Shown in pieces: positions 44,816-53,223 of a DNA stretch of 64,000 bases (position 1 is the stretch's first letter; every line of letters starts with the position of its first letter). The DNA is from Ochrobactrum chromiisoli (GTDB taxonomy: Bacteria > Pseudomonadota > Alphaproteobacteria > Rhizobiales > Rhizobiaceae): the NCBI RefSeq assembly GCF_026241335.1, contig NZ_JAPHAV010000016.1, positions 1 through 64,000 on the forward strand. The letters are read 5' to 3'. The position numbers and the translations under genes are program-made. The notes beneath the pieces were generated by a model. That model saw only the letters and a program-made list of their open reading frames with translations, was not told the DNA's origin and did not search any database.

Positions 44816-46480
44816 ATGTACAATGATCCAGTCCAATGGACGCGCATCCGGCGTCGGGTAGCGGAAGGTGAAACCATCAGAGGGGTGTCGAGAACAGAGA
44901 AAATCAGCCGCAGAACAGTCCGAAAAATGCTGCAAAGTGACAGGCCCTCACAATACTTGCGCCCGAGGCGATTGACGTCGGTTAGCAACTTCGAGCGTCT
45001 GATCGATGCTATGCTCGCTGAGGACGAAGCTCGGCCACAATGCCATCGTCGAAGCGTCGCCGACATCTTCCGCTCTGTCCGGGATCATCATGGCTACGGT
45101 GGCAGTTACGGTTCTATCCGTCGATATTGTTGCAGCGTGCAACTGCACCAGATTAATTTTGTGGTTCGGCCTCTGGGCGATATCGGATCGATTAATAGCT
45201 TAAGTATTGAAAGAGAATCACGTACTTACCGTCTTGATCCCAGTGCGATGCAGGGATCAATCAAAATAAAGCTGCGCCTTCATCGCGACCGCCGGTCAGA
45301 GCAAGCCGCTGAAGTGGAGAATTGGATTGATCGGCTGCGCGCAGACCGCGTGGAACTGCCCTTGCGTGGGAACCCTAACACCAACGACCGGCTTCTTCGC
45401 AGTATTCACGATCCGCGAAATCGGCAGCGTAATCGCGCCATCGTAGCATTGGCGCACGAACAAGGCTTCCCCACGAGGCAAATCAGCGCTTGCCTAGGCG
45501 TAAGCCGGAATACTTGTCGCCGTTATCTGCGAATATATCGAGAAGGGGGCGTCGAACGGCTTTTTGCTCCAATGACGAGAGGGCCGCGAAAATCTGAAAA
45601 TGACGATTTGAAGACGGCAGTCTTCCGTACCTTACATGAGCCGCCGAAAGATCACGGAATGAACCGGACGTCTTGGATCATGCGTGATCTCCGGGCAGCA
45701 TTGATATCCCAAGGGCATCCAGTCTGCTTGCAGATTCTGCGCCAGATCATTCATGATGCAGGCTGGAAGTGGCGAAAAGCTAGAATCGCCCTCACATCTC
45801 AAGACCCGGATTATCGTGAAAAGCTCGCAGCGGTCCAAGCGATCTTGTCCAATCTGGCATCAGATGAAGCTTTCTTCTCGATCGACGAGTTCGGCCCCTT
45901 TGCCGTCAAGATGAAGCCGGGGTTGATGCTCGATCCGCCTGGTCCCCATCGGATCGTGCCACAATGGCAGAAATCCAAGGGATGCATGATCATGACGGCA
46001 GCCCTTGAACTGAGCGGCAATCAGGTCACACACTTCTACAGCGACAAGAAAAACACAGCCGAGATAATCCGCATGATGGATGTTCTTCTCGAAAGGTATG
46101 CGACCCGTCGAACCTTGTATCTGTCATGGGATGCGGCATCGTGGCACGTCTCCAAGAAGCTTAATCAACGGATCAATGAACATAACGCAACTGCCAGCGC
46201 ATTGGGTCTTCCGCGCGTTGAGACAGCGCCACTCCCATCCGGAGCCCAGTTCCTTAATGTTATCGAGTCCGTGTTCAGTGGCATGGCGCGAGCCGTAATC
46301 CACAACAGCAACTACCTATCGGTGGAGGATGCGCGCACTGCGATTGATCGCTATTTTGCCGACCGCAATCAGCACTTCTTGGATAACCCCAAACGGGCCG
46401 GTAAACGCATCTGGGGTGACGAACGCGTGCCCTCAATCTTCACCGACAGCAACAACTGCAAGGATCCTTGTTGGCGGTAA
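44816..46480 (+). CDS. DDE transposase, IS630-like, carried in the RIT element
   Basis: A 554-residue protein (ATG at 44816, AAAGGAGA upstream). Two helix-turn-helix regions: near the N-terminus (RRRVAEGETIRGVSRTEKIS) and near 225 (GFPTRQISACLGVSRNTCRR). The C-terminal catalytic domain shows the DDE set: FFSIDEFGPF, YLSWDAASWHVSKKL and FLNVIESVFSGM. It resembles IS630-type enzymes with a long IS21-like N-terminus. It lies in the same direction as the recombinases; no separate inverted repeats of an IS were found around it. Confidence 0.78.
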   Translation: MYNDPVQWTRIRRRVAEGETIRGVSRTEKISRRTVRKMLQSDRPSQYLRPRRLTSVSNFERLIDAMLAEDEARPQCHRRSVADIFRSVRDHHGYGGSYGSIRRYCCSVQLHQINFVVRPLGDIGSINSLSIERESRTYRLDPSAMQGSIKIKLRLHRDRRSEQAAEVENWIDRLRADRVELPLRGNPNTNDRLLRSIHDPRNRQRNRAIVALAHEQGFPTRQISACLGVSRNTCRRYLRIYREGGVERLFAPMTRGPRKSENDDLKTAVFRTLHEPPKDHGMNRTSWIMRDLRAALISQGHPVCLQILRQIIHDAGWKWRKARIALTSQDPDYREKLAAVQAILSNLASDEAFFSIDEFGPFAVKMKPGLMLDPPGPHRIVPQWQKSKGCMIMTAALELSGNQVTHFYSDKKNTAEIIRMMDVLLERYATRRTLYLSWDAASWHVSKKLNQRINEHNATASALGLPRVETAPLPSGAQFLNVIESVFSGMARAVIHNSNYLSVEDARTAIDRYFADRNQHFLDNPKRAGKRIWGDERVPSIFTDSNNCKDPCWR

Positions 46481-46619
46481 GGCTATCAGTGGCCAGCCAC
46501 GAATATTGAACTGTTCCGCATTTTGCTGGCCACATTTAACCTAGAAGTGATCAATGACCTTGCAGTTATGACGCTCGTAAGGCCCGAATCTTACTCCAGC
46601 AACATGGAGTACGAAGAAT

Positions 46620-47834
46620 ATGCCTCAATATTTGCAGACCTGCATCGAGCCCTATCTGGACTCGTTCGCCGAGAGTTTTGCGGCGGAGAATTACACGCCC
46701 GCCACGATCAACGCCTATCGATTGATTCTTCGGAAGGTGGGCCACGAGATGGATGCTGAGGGTATCAACCCTTCGGCGTTGACCCCCGACATGGCTGAGC
46801 AGGTGGGCCGTAAGGTGCAGCGCAAGAGTGTAGGTACAGCGTTGCCGTATAAGTTGGCCCGTCGGTTTGCCCAGCATCTAATCGATATCGGCGTAGCTCG
46901 ACCGATACCGTTGACCGAAGCACAGGCCGCACGCGCAGCATTACTGGAGAACTTCGAGACCTATCTTGTCAAACAGCGTGGACTCAGTCCGCGGAGCATC
47001 CCCCACACGATAGGCTTTGCGCGCCGCTTTCTCGACTATCGCTTCGGCGAGACGATCCTCGATCTTGGCAGCCTGCGTCCTGCCGACGTGATCGGCTTCA
47101 TAGAGCATGTGCTGATCAGCGCCCGTCGCGATAAGACGGTCGCCACCCATGTCCGTATCTTCTTTCAATATCTATTCGGCTGCGGGGCTACGGCGACCAA
47201 TCTAGCGCTGAGTGTGCCGAAGACGGCGAAGGGCGTCTGGGGCGCGCGACTGCCACGACACCTGTCTCCCGATGGCGTTGAGGCGGTGCTGACTTGCGTG
47301 CGCGACAATCCCAGACATGGCGCGCGGGACTATGCGATGCTGCTGCTAATGGCCCGGCTCGGCTTGCGTGCGGCCGAGGTCATTGCGATCCAACTCGACG
47401 ATATCGACTGGCGCTCGGGCGAGCTTACGGTGCGCGGCAAAGGCAAGCTGCACGATCGCGTGCCGGTGACCATGGAGGTCGGTGACGCGTTGAGCCGCTA
47501 TCTTCGCGAGGAGCGAGGACCGACGACGTGCCGCACGATGTTCGTTTCCCATCGCGCGCCGCATCGTCCGTTCAAGGATGGGCAGATAGTCAACGCCATC
47601 CTCAAGGATGCCCTGAAAGCCACCGGCCAGAAGCCGTCGACACCCTATGTGGGATCGCACCTTTTGCGTCATAGCCTTGCGACCCAGCTCGTGAACAATG
47701 GCGCGTCACTCGACGAAGTGGGCGACGTGCTGCGGCACCGATCCCGATCATCGACAATGATATATGCACGACTCGACATCGATGGACTGCGGTCAGTCGC
47801 GCAGCCTTGGCCGGCAGCGGGAGGTGTGCAATGA
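46620..47834 (+). CDS. ritA: RIT tyrosine recombinase A
   Basis: A 404-residue phage-integrase-type recombinase. An N-terminal core-binding domain precedes the catalytic domain (about 210-395) with Arg in RLGLRAAEVIAIQLDDIDW, HLLRHSLATQLVNNG (HxxR) and the nucleophile Tyr in MIYARLDIDGL. First of the trio; its end overlaps ritB by four bases. Confidence 0.88.
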   Translation: MPQYLQTCIEPYLDSFAESFAAENYTPATINAYRLILRKVGHEMDAEGINPSALTPDMAEQVGRKVQRKSVGTALPYKLARRFAQHLIDIGVARPIPLTEAQAARAALLENFETYLVKQRGLSPRSIPHTIGFARRFLDYRFGETILDLGSLRPADVIGFIEHVLISARRDKTVATHVRIFFQYLFGCGATATNLALSVPKTAKGVWGARLPRHLSPDGVEAVLTCVRDNPRHGARDYAMLLLMARLGLRAAEVIAIQLDDIDWRSGELTVRGKGKLHDRVPVTMEVGDALSRYLREERGPTTCRTMFVSHRAPHRPFKDGQIVNAILKDALKATGQKPSTPYVGSHLLRHSLATQLVNNGASLDEVGDVLRHRSRSSTMIYARLDIDGLRSVAQPWPAAGGVQ

Positions 47835-48772
47835 GCCTCACCTCTCAGCTCGACAGCTATCTCAGGGTTCGCCGCAGTCTTGGCTACAATCTTGGCACCA
47901 CCGAGCGCATCCTGCGCCGCTTCACCCGGTTCGCCGACCGCGAGGGCGCCGTTCATATCGGCGCCGCGTTGTTCCTACGCTGGCACGCCACGCTGGCCGA
48001 AGGAGGTCTCTCGACCCGAGCGGCGAGGCTCGGTGCCGTGCGTCTGTTCGCGCAGTGGCTGAGCAGCTTCGATCCGGAGCATCAAGCTCCACCGCGCGGT
48101 CTGGTGCAGGGTAGCTTCAACCGGTCGCGCCCACATATCTACACTGACGCCGAGATCGTATCTATTATCGCAGCGGCCACGGCGCTGCCATCGATCTATG
48201 GCCTGCGCGGATTGACCTGCTCGACGTTGTTCGGGCTGATCGCGGTAACCGGCTTGAGGATAAACGAGGCGCTGGCGCTAGATCGTGACGACCTCGACTG
48301 CGATCATGGCATATTGCGTGTCCGTCAGGGTAAGCTCGGCAAAGAGCGGTTGCTGCCACTCGATCCCAGCGTCATCACGAAGCTGATCGACTACCTTGCC
48401 GAACGTGATAGGTTGATTGGGCATCCGGTCAAGCCTCTGTTCGCCACCGACAAGGCAACGAGGCTCTCCGACTGCTCGGCCCGTTACAACTTTGCGCGGG
48501 CTTGCCAGCAGATCGGGCTCCGAAACCATCAGCCATATTGCAAGCATGGCCGGGGACCGCGCATCCACGATCTTCGCCATAGCTTCGCGGTTAAGACGCT
48601 GATCGGCTGGTACCGCACTGGCAAAGACCCGGCGCGTGAGATGATCCGGCTGACCACATATCTGGGCCACAGCAATCCTTCCAATACGTACTGGTATCTG
48701 GAAGCGGTCCCCGAGCTGCTTGATCTGGCGATGACGCGAGCGAGCGATAATGGCAGGGAGGCAGTCCGATGA
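47831..48772 (+). CDS. ritB: RIT tyrosine recombinase B
   Basis: A 313-residue recombinase. The ATG at 47831 (GGGAGG upstream) overlaps the ritA stop. Catalytic motifs: VTGLRINEALALDRDDLD, HDLRHSFAVKTLIGWY and Tyr in NPSNTYWYLEAVPE. It overlaps ritC by four bases, so the three are translated together, as is typical of RIT elements. Confidence 0.88.
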   Translation: MSLTSQLDSYLRVRRSLGYNLGTTERILRRFTRFADREGAVHIGAALFLRWHATLAEGGLSTRAARLGAVRLFAQWLSSFDPEHQAPPRGLVQGSFNRSRPHIYTDAEIVSIIAAATALPSIYGLRGLTCSTLFGLIAVTGLRINEALALDRDDLDCDHGILRVRQGKLGKERLLPLDPSVITKLIDYLAERDRLIGHPVKPLFATDKATRLSDCSARYNFARACQQIGLRNHQPYCKHGRGPRIHDLRHSFAVKTLIGWYRTGKDPAREMIRLTTYLGHSNPSNTYWYLEAVPELLDLAMTRASDNGREAVR

Positions 48773-49761
48773 GCGCTGTTGCCTTGCCCGCGCTGATCCA
48801 GCGCTTCTTCACCGACCGGCTGTGCATCCAGATGGAGGCGAGCCCACATACGGTTGCGGGCTACCGCGACACGTTCCGCCTGCTGCTCCGATACGCGAGC
48901 GCCCACCACAGAAAGCCACCGGTCAAACTCACGGTAGAGGATATTGACGCCGATCTGGTCGCCGACTTCCTCGTCCATACTGAGACGGCGCGGGGCAATA
49001 GCGCTCGCAGCCGCAACACCCGGCTCGCCGCGATCCGATCGTTCTACCGCTACGTCGCGATGAGCGATCCAACCTGGCTTCTGCACTGTCAGCGCATCCT
49101 CGCGATGCCGAACAAACGCTATGTGAAGCGCGCGGTGACGTTCCTTGACGCCGACGAGATCACCGCGCTGTTGGCAGCTCCTGATCGCCGGACATGGGCG
49201 GGGCGGCGCGACCATGCACTGCTTCTGCTCGCGGTTCAGACTGGCCTTAGGGCATCCGAACTGGTCGGTCTCACACACGGCGATTTGGTACTCGGGAGCT
49301 GTGCGCACATCCGCTGTATGGGCAAAGGTCGCAAGGAGCGCTCTACTCCGATTCGCCGCGAGACGGCCAAGGTGCTGGCGGCGTGGATCGGCGATGATAA
49401 AAGTGAGAGCAGGCCGCTGTTCCCGTCGATCCGGGGCGAGCGGCTGAGCCGCGACGCGCTCGAACATCTGGTCCGCAAGCACTGCCTCAAGGCATCGCGC
49501 GTATGTCCGAGTATAGGCTCCAAGCGGGTCACACCCCATACATTGCGCCACAGCACGGCTATGGATCTGCTCCACCACGGCGTCGACCAAGCGGTAATCG
49601 CACTCTGGCTCGGTCACGAGAACGTCGAGACTACGCAGGTCTACATCCATGCCGACATGAGGTTGAAGGAGAAAGCGCTCGCCCTCGTGGCCGCCCCTGC
49701 CACTCCATTGAGCCGCTTCCGGCCCGATGATCAGCTTCTCGCGTTCCTGGAAAGGCTCTGA
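48769..49761 (+). CDS. ritC: RIT tyrosine recombinase C
   Basis: A 330-residue XerC/D-like recombinase. Motifs: QTGLRASELVGLTHGDLV, HTLRHSTAMDLLHHG, LGHENVETTQVYIHAD with the nucleophile Tyr. Third of the trio; a TTATGCCG motif begins one base after its stop codon, at the inner edge of the right RIT end. Confidence 0.88.
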   Translation: MSAVALPALIQRFFTDRLCIQMEASPHTVAGYRDTFRLLLRYASAHHRKPPVKLTVEDIDADLVADFLVHTETARGNSARSRNTRLAAIRSFYRYVAMSDPTWLLHCQRILAMPNKRYVKRAVTFLDADEITALLAAPDRRTWAGRRDHALLLLAVQTGLRASELVGLTHGDLVLGSCAHIRCMGKGRKERSTPIRRETAKVLAAWIGDDKSESRPLFPSIRGERLSRDALEHLVRKHCLKASRVCPSIGSKRVTPHTLRHSTAMDLLHHGVDQAVIALWLGHENVETTQVYIHADMRLKEKALALVAAPATPLSRFRPDDQLLAFLERL

Positions 49762-49809
49762 TTATGCCGAATTGCCGCGCGGCAGATGCTAGATGTGCCA
49801 ATCTCTAGC

Positions 49810-49843
49810 GGACGCCACGCGGCATAATCCGGGTTACGGCATT
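49810..49843. repeat. RIT right terminal inverted repeat
   Basis: GGACGCCACGCGGCATAATC through ACGGCATT, the reverse complement of the left repeat with one mismatch in 34. It is followed by ATGACC, the copy of the target shared with the left side, and then by ardC sequence. Confidence 0.88.
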
Positions 49844-50082
49844 ATGACCAATTTCGTGAAGAAGCGACGAGTACAGGTGGACGTCGCTTAAAAAACGCTC
49901 CCGGTCGGGCATGAGAATGTCGTCAGGTCTAGGACGATAGCAAGCCTTCGTGCCGCCGTAGTGAATGATAGCTCCGGTCTGGCTAACAAAGGTGTCGACG
50001 GTTTCATTGTGCGGCACGGGCACCGTCGGCATCGGTTCGGCCGGGCTGTAATATTCGGTAGGCAGGTGTTCGATCTGCTCTA
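49844..50082 (-). pseudogene. ardC: ArdC antirestriction protein, middle exon
   Basis: About 80 codons of the ArdC metallopeptidase-like domain: EQIEHLPTEYYSPAEP, VSQTGAIIHYGGTKACYRP, LYSSLLHEIGH. The last residues are the zinc-binding HExxH-type motif. The right side is joined to the group II intron, the left side to the RIT element. Codon phase fits both neighbouring ardC parts (exon lengths 367 and 239 bases sum to a multiple of three). Confidence 0.87.
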
Positions 50083-50103
50083 GTAGGGTAGGCTGGCGGC
50101 GCC

Positions 50104-52020
50104 TCAATGAGGACGCGGCTCAGCCCCCCTCCGAACCGGACGTGCACCTTTCAGCGCATCCGGCTCTCCACGACTACGTGTTCCATCACGTTGTTGATCG
50201 AGTTGGCCACCAGCATGAACGGAGCGATGACAGGGTTTGCACAGCACGATGCGTTTGCGCAGTCGTGCTGCCGGCATGTACCGGGTGAGCCCTGCTTTCT
50301 CCATTTCCGCGATCTTTCTGACATGATGGATTTCGCAGGGCAGATCATCTCGACCGCACCGTGCACATTTCTGCGCGTTGAGGCGTTCGACCATTTCGGT
50401 CCTGCTGAACACGAACTTTGATGATTGTGGGCGATCGATATCGCTCCATTTTCGCGGTTCGCGCTCTAAGTCCTTCAATTGCCAGATTTTGATCTCTCGG
50501 GTTTTCTCTCCAACTTGGAAGCGAACGAAGAAGTCTTGCCCTCTACGCATCTTGGAGAAGATTTCCCTCGCAGACGTTTTGTGCTTTGCCGCGATGGTTT
50601 TAACGCAGCTCATCAAGGCAAAGTATCCGCCCTTGTTGAGCTTACGTTTCACATCATCTGCTAGCGCATAATAGTTTGCGAAACCTCTCCATTCGGCATT
50701 GTAGGCCATGACAATTTCGACGTCACTCGCCCATGTCAAAGCGGGGCGTTGGCGGGGACGGAAGGCGTCATAGTCCCCCCATCCTTTGCCATTGACGAAC
50801 CGGACCACTTTTTCCCTTGGTACATTTAGCTTCAAACGATCTGCCAACCCTCGCCGCAGCACGGGACGACCATAAAAGATCGCCTTGTGCGGATTACGAT
50901 TGGTCGATGTCCTGACATCATATCCAAGAAACCGCGCTCCATCCGAAGCCTTGTGGATACCGCTCTTTTCGTCCGACACGCTCAATTTCAGGTTTTCGGA
51001 GAGGAATGTCCTGACCTCGGCCATGATCTGTCGCGCATCGTCCTTACTACCAATGATGCCGATAAGGAAGTCATCAGCATAACGGCAGTAGCGGAGCCTC
51101 TTGTAATTCGGATCGAATGCATCGGTGGCCGGAACGGTTAGCCGTTCCGCTTTCAGCCGACTGATCTCCTCCAGCTTGGATTTGATCTCTGCATCATCCT
51201 CGTCTCGATTCAGACGAAGCTGATCCACTTGCTTACGGAGCCGCGTCAGACGATTCATGATCCGTCGGCCTTCGACCGATGGAGCACGGTTCCCGCCCCT
51301 ATGGTAGGCTGCGATCTTCGATTCCATGTACTCGTCGAGTTCATGGAGGTAGATGTTGGCCAATATAGGAGAGACGATTCCGCCCTGAGGGGTGCCGCTG
51401 TAGGTTCGGTGATAAACCCAATCCTCTAGATAACCTGCCTTCAACATCCCACGGATTAAGCCGATGAAGCGGCTGTCGTGGATACGTTTCTCAAGCAGGC
51501 CGATGAGGATGTCGTGATCAATGTTGTCGAAGTATCCGACCACATCGACATCGACCAGCCATTTCACCCCTGTCCAAACTGCTCGAATATTTTCCAGTGC
51601 AGTGTGACAAGATCGGTTCGGTCTGAATCCATGAGAGTGCTGCGAGAACAGCGGCTCATAGATTTGCTCCAAGAGGATTCGAACAACCTCCTGAACCAAG
51701 CGGTCTTCCGTCGTCGGCACACCAAGCGGCCTTTTCTTGCCGTTGGCTTTGGGAATGTACACCCGACGTACTGGTTGCGGACGATAGGTCCCATTCGCCA
51801 GCCGTTCGATGATCGAACGTATCTTTTCCGACGTGAAGCCGTCAAAGGTCTGCCCATCAACTCCCGGCGTCATCGCACCCTTATTCTGTGCGATTTTATG
51901 GTAGGCTTGCTCCCAAAGGAGCGGAGCTTTCATAAGGCGATAGAGCCCATTGACCCGCCGACCCGATCTAACAATGATCGGGAGCGATCCAACAGCCCTT
52001 TTGATAGTATCTGGCAGCAT
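50104..52020 (-). CDS. ltrA: Group II intron-encoded reverse transcriptase/maturase with HNH domain
   Basis: A 638-residue protein (ATG at 52020) that splices the intron and copies it into new sites. Reverse transcriptase blocks are clear: PLGVPTTEDRLVQEVVRILL, SHGFRPNRSCHTAL, TPQGGIVSPILANIYL and the catalytic YCRYADDFLIG. The maturase (X) domain follows, then an HNH endonuclease end (CARCGRDDLPCEIHHV, VLCKPCHRSVHAG). The frame continues through domain V to a stop in domain VI, so the last 30 or so residues are encoded by ribozyme sequence. Confidence 0.92.
   Translation of the reverse strand: MLPDTIKRAVGSLPIIVRSGRRVNGLYRLMKAPLLWEQAYHKIAQNKGAMTPGVDGQTFDGFTSEKIRSIIERLANGTYRPQPVRRVYIPKANGKKRPLGVPTTEDRLVQEVVRILLEQIYEPLFSQHSHGFRPNRSCHTALENIRAVWTGVKWLVDVDVVGYFDNIDHDILIGLLEKRIHDSRFIGLIRGMLKAGYLEDWVYHRTYSGTPQGGIVSPILANIYLHELDEYMESKIAAYHRGGNRAPSVEGRRIMNRLTRLRKQVDQLRLNRDEDDAEIKSKLEEISRLKAERLTVPATDAFDPNYKRLRYCRYADDFLIGIIGSKDDARQIMAEVRTFLSENLKLSVSDEKSGIHKASDGARFLGYDVRTSTNRNPHKAIFYGRPVLRRGLADRLKLNVPREKVVRFVNGKGWGDYDAFRPRQRPALTWASDVEIVMAYNAEWRGFANYYALADDVKRKLNKGGYFALMSCVKTIAAKHKTSAREIFSKMRRGQDFFVRFQVGEKTREIKIWQLKDLEREPRKWSDIDRPQSSKFVFSRTEMVERLNAQKCARCGRDDLPCEIHHVRKIAEMEKAGLTRYMPAARLRKRIVLCKPCHRSVHAGGQLDQQRDGTRSRGEPDALKGARPVRRGAEPRPH
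50133..50166 (-). ncRNA. Group II intron domain V
   Basis: The 34 bases read GAGCCGGATGCGCTGAAAGG and onward to CGTCCGGTTC on the minus strand: a hairpin with the catalytic AGC-like start, GAAA tetraloop and two-base bulge expected of domain V. A stem with CAGCC and CCTAC downstream is the candidate domain VI with the branch-point A. Confidence 0.85.
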
Positions 52021-52642
52021 TAGCACACCTCTTCCCAAGGTTTTGGATCGTAGTCGCTGCCGTCCTTCCCCTGATCCGCAGAACTTTCACTTAAGTTGCC
52101 CTAAGCTTATATTCTCGACCATCCGATGATTTCGGCTGTCCCGGTCATTACTCCGGGCATTTGAGTACTATGACGGCTCCGTACCCATACAGGTCGTCGG
52201 AGAACCGATGCCTGCTTAGGGCATCCCGTAATTACGAAAGCGGGAGATACGATGTGGTTAGGTGCCCCGTTCGTTCACTTACCCCTCCGATGGAGGATGC
52301 GCCGAATGGGCTGGCTTTCCCGATATCGGGGTTGGAGGACCTCAACGCCCTGTCCTCTGTCCATTCGGTGTGTCGTGTCAGTCGTTCTACGACACCGCGC
52401 CGGTTGTAGGCCGCTGCAAACTAGGGTTCAGGCAGTATAGCTTTCACCATACACATCTTGTCCTGACCCGCCGCATCGTAAACGACTTGGATGCTTTGGG
52501 CCTTTTCCGAACATGCTACTTTCCCTCGCCCCTTTCGGAGTTACAATCGTTGCCGATCAAGGTTAGTCCGGCGGACATGAGCTATTCCAGCAAGCTCATT
52601 CACTCATCGTGACACTCCCATACTTTCGCCGTTACGGCGCAC

Positions 52643-53009
52643 CGTTGAATACCGTGTAGCCTTTGAGATAAGGGATTGAACGGTCGTCATCGGCGTCCTG
52701 ATCCTTGCGCGTAAAGGTGCCATATTTGACGACAAGCGATCCACGTTCGCCCTTCCGGACTTGACCGCCTAGATCCTTCGCCTGACGATAGGTCATCCAG
52801 GTGGTGTCCTCGTAGCCGTTCATCTGCGATGCGATCCAGAGCATAAGGACATTGATGCCGCGATAGGCCTCGCCGCTGGATCGGCGTGGGATGATGGAGG
52901 TAGGGCGGGTATTTCCGCGCCACGGCCGCACCCAAGGTTTGGTGCCGGCTTCCAGTTGTTCGATGATGAGGTTTGTGATGCGCTGATAGGTGTCGCTGAC
53001 ATGGTTCAT
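52643..53009 (-). pseudogene. ardC: ArdC antirestriction protein, first exon
   Basis: The N-terminal 122 codons of ArdC: ssDNA-binding domain with DTYQRITNLIIEQLEAGTKP, PWRGNTRPTSIIPRRSSGEA and WMTYRQAKDLGGQVRKGERG, up to KGYTVFN where the intron begins. ATG at 53009, with GGAG seven bases upstream. The three parts add up to a normal 295-residue ArdC. These proteins protect incoming plasmid DNA from restriction; here expression would need intron splicing and loss of the RIT element. Confidence 0.87.
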
Positions 53010-53223
53010 AACCGTCTCCATTCGTTGGTTGACGGCAAGAAACGGAGATAGCCGAGACGAGTCCATGCACCCTTTGGGCCGCAACGGAAGAGGAGGACCG
53101 CGAAGCGGTTGCATGGGAGAGTGGCTATCGCAGCTTGTCCGTCAATCAGCCAACGAACGAGACGGCCTAGATGTCAGTCACCGGTTTCGAACGGGACCGG
53201 CCTCGGCACGGAAGGGGTGCCGT

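Larger units (their letters stand above)
44593..49843 (+). mobile_element. RIT element (recombinase in trio) with DDE transposase cargo
   Basis: About 5.25 kb inserted in ardC. It contains three overlapping tyrosine recombinase genes (46.6-49.8 kb), the defining set of RIT elements, and a DDE transposase gene upstream in the same direction. It is bounded by 34-base inverted repeats (44627-44660 and 49810-49843) and by ATGACC direct copies (44593-44598 and 49844-49849). Removal of one ATGACC plus the element restores the ardC frame exactly. RIT elements are known to move as a unit with the three recombinases. Confidence 0.85.
50083..52642 (-). mobile_element. Group II intron inserted in ardC
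   Basis: A 2560-base bacterial group II intron. The 5' end is GTGCG (52642 downward), the group II boundary consensus. The 3' end is placed after CCCTAC (50083) because joining there gives ...TTC AAC G|TA GAG CAG, that is, FNVEQ, in the ArdC frame. Domain V and a domain VI-like stem are present near the 3' end, and an intron-encoded protein fills the middle. About 620 bases before the ORF hold domains I-III. Confidence 0.88.

Noticed and set aside
46481-46620. Inverted repeats that would mark the IS630-like gene as a separate insertion sequence
   Set aside because: Comparison of about 100 bases on each side of the gene by eye gave no convincing matching ends or TA duplication.
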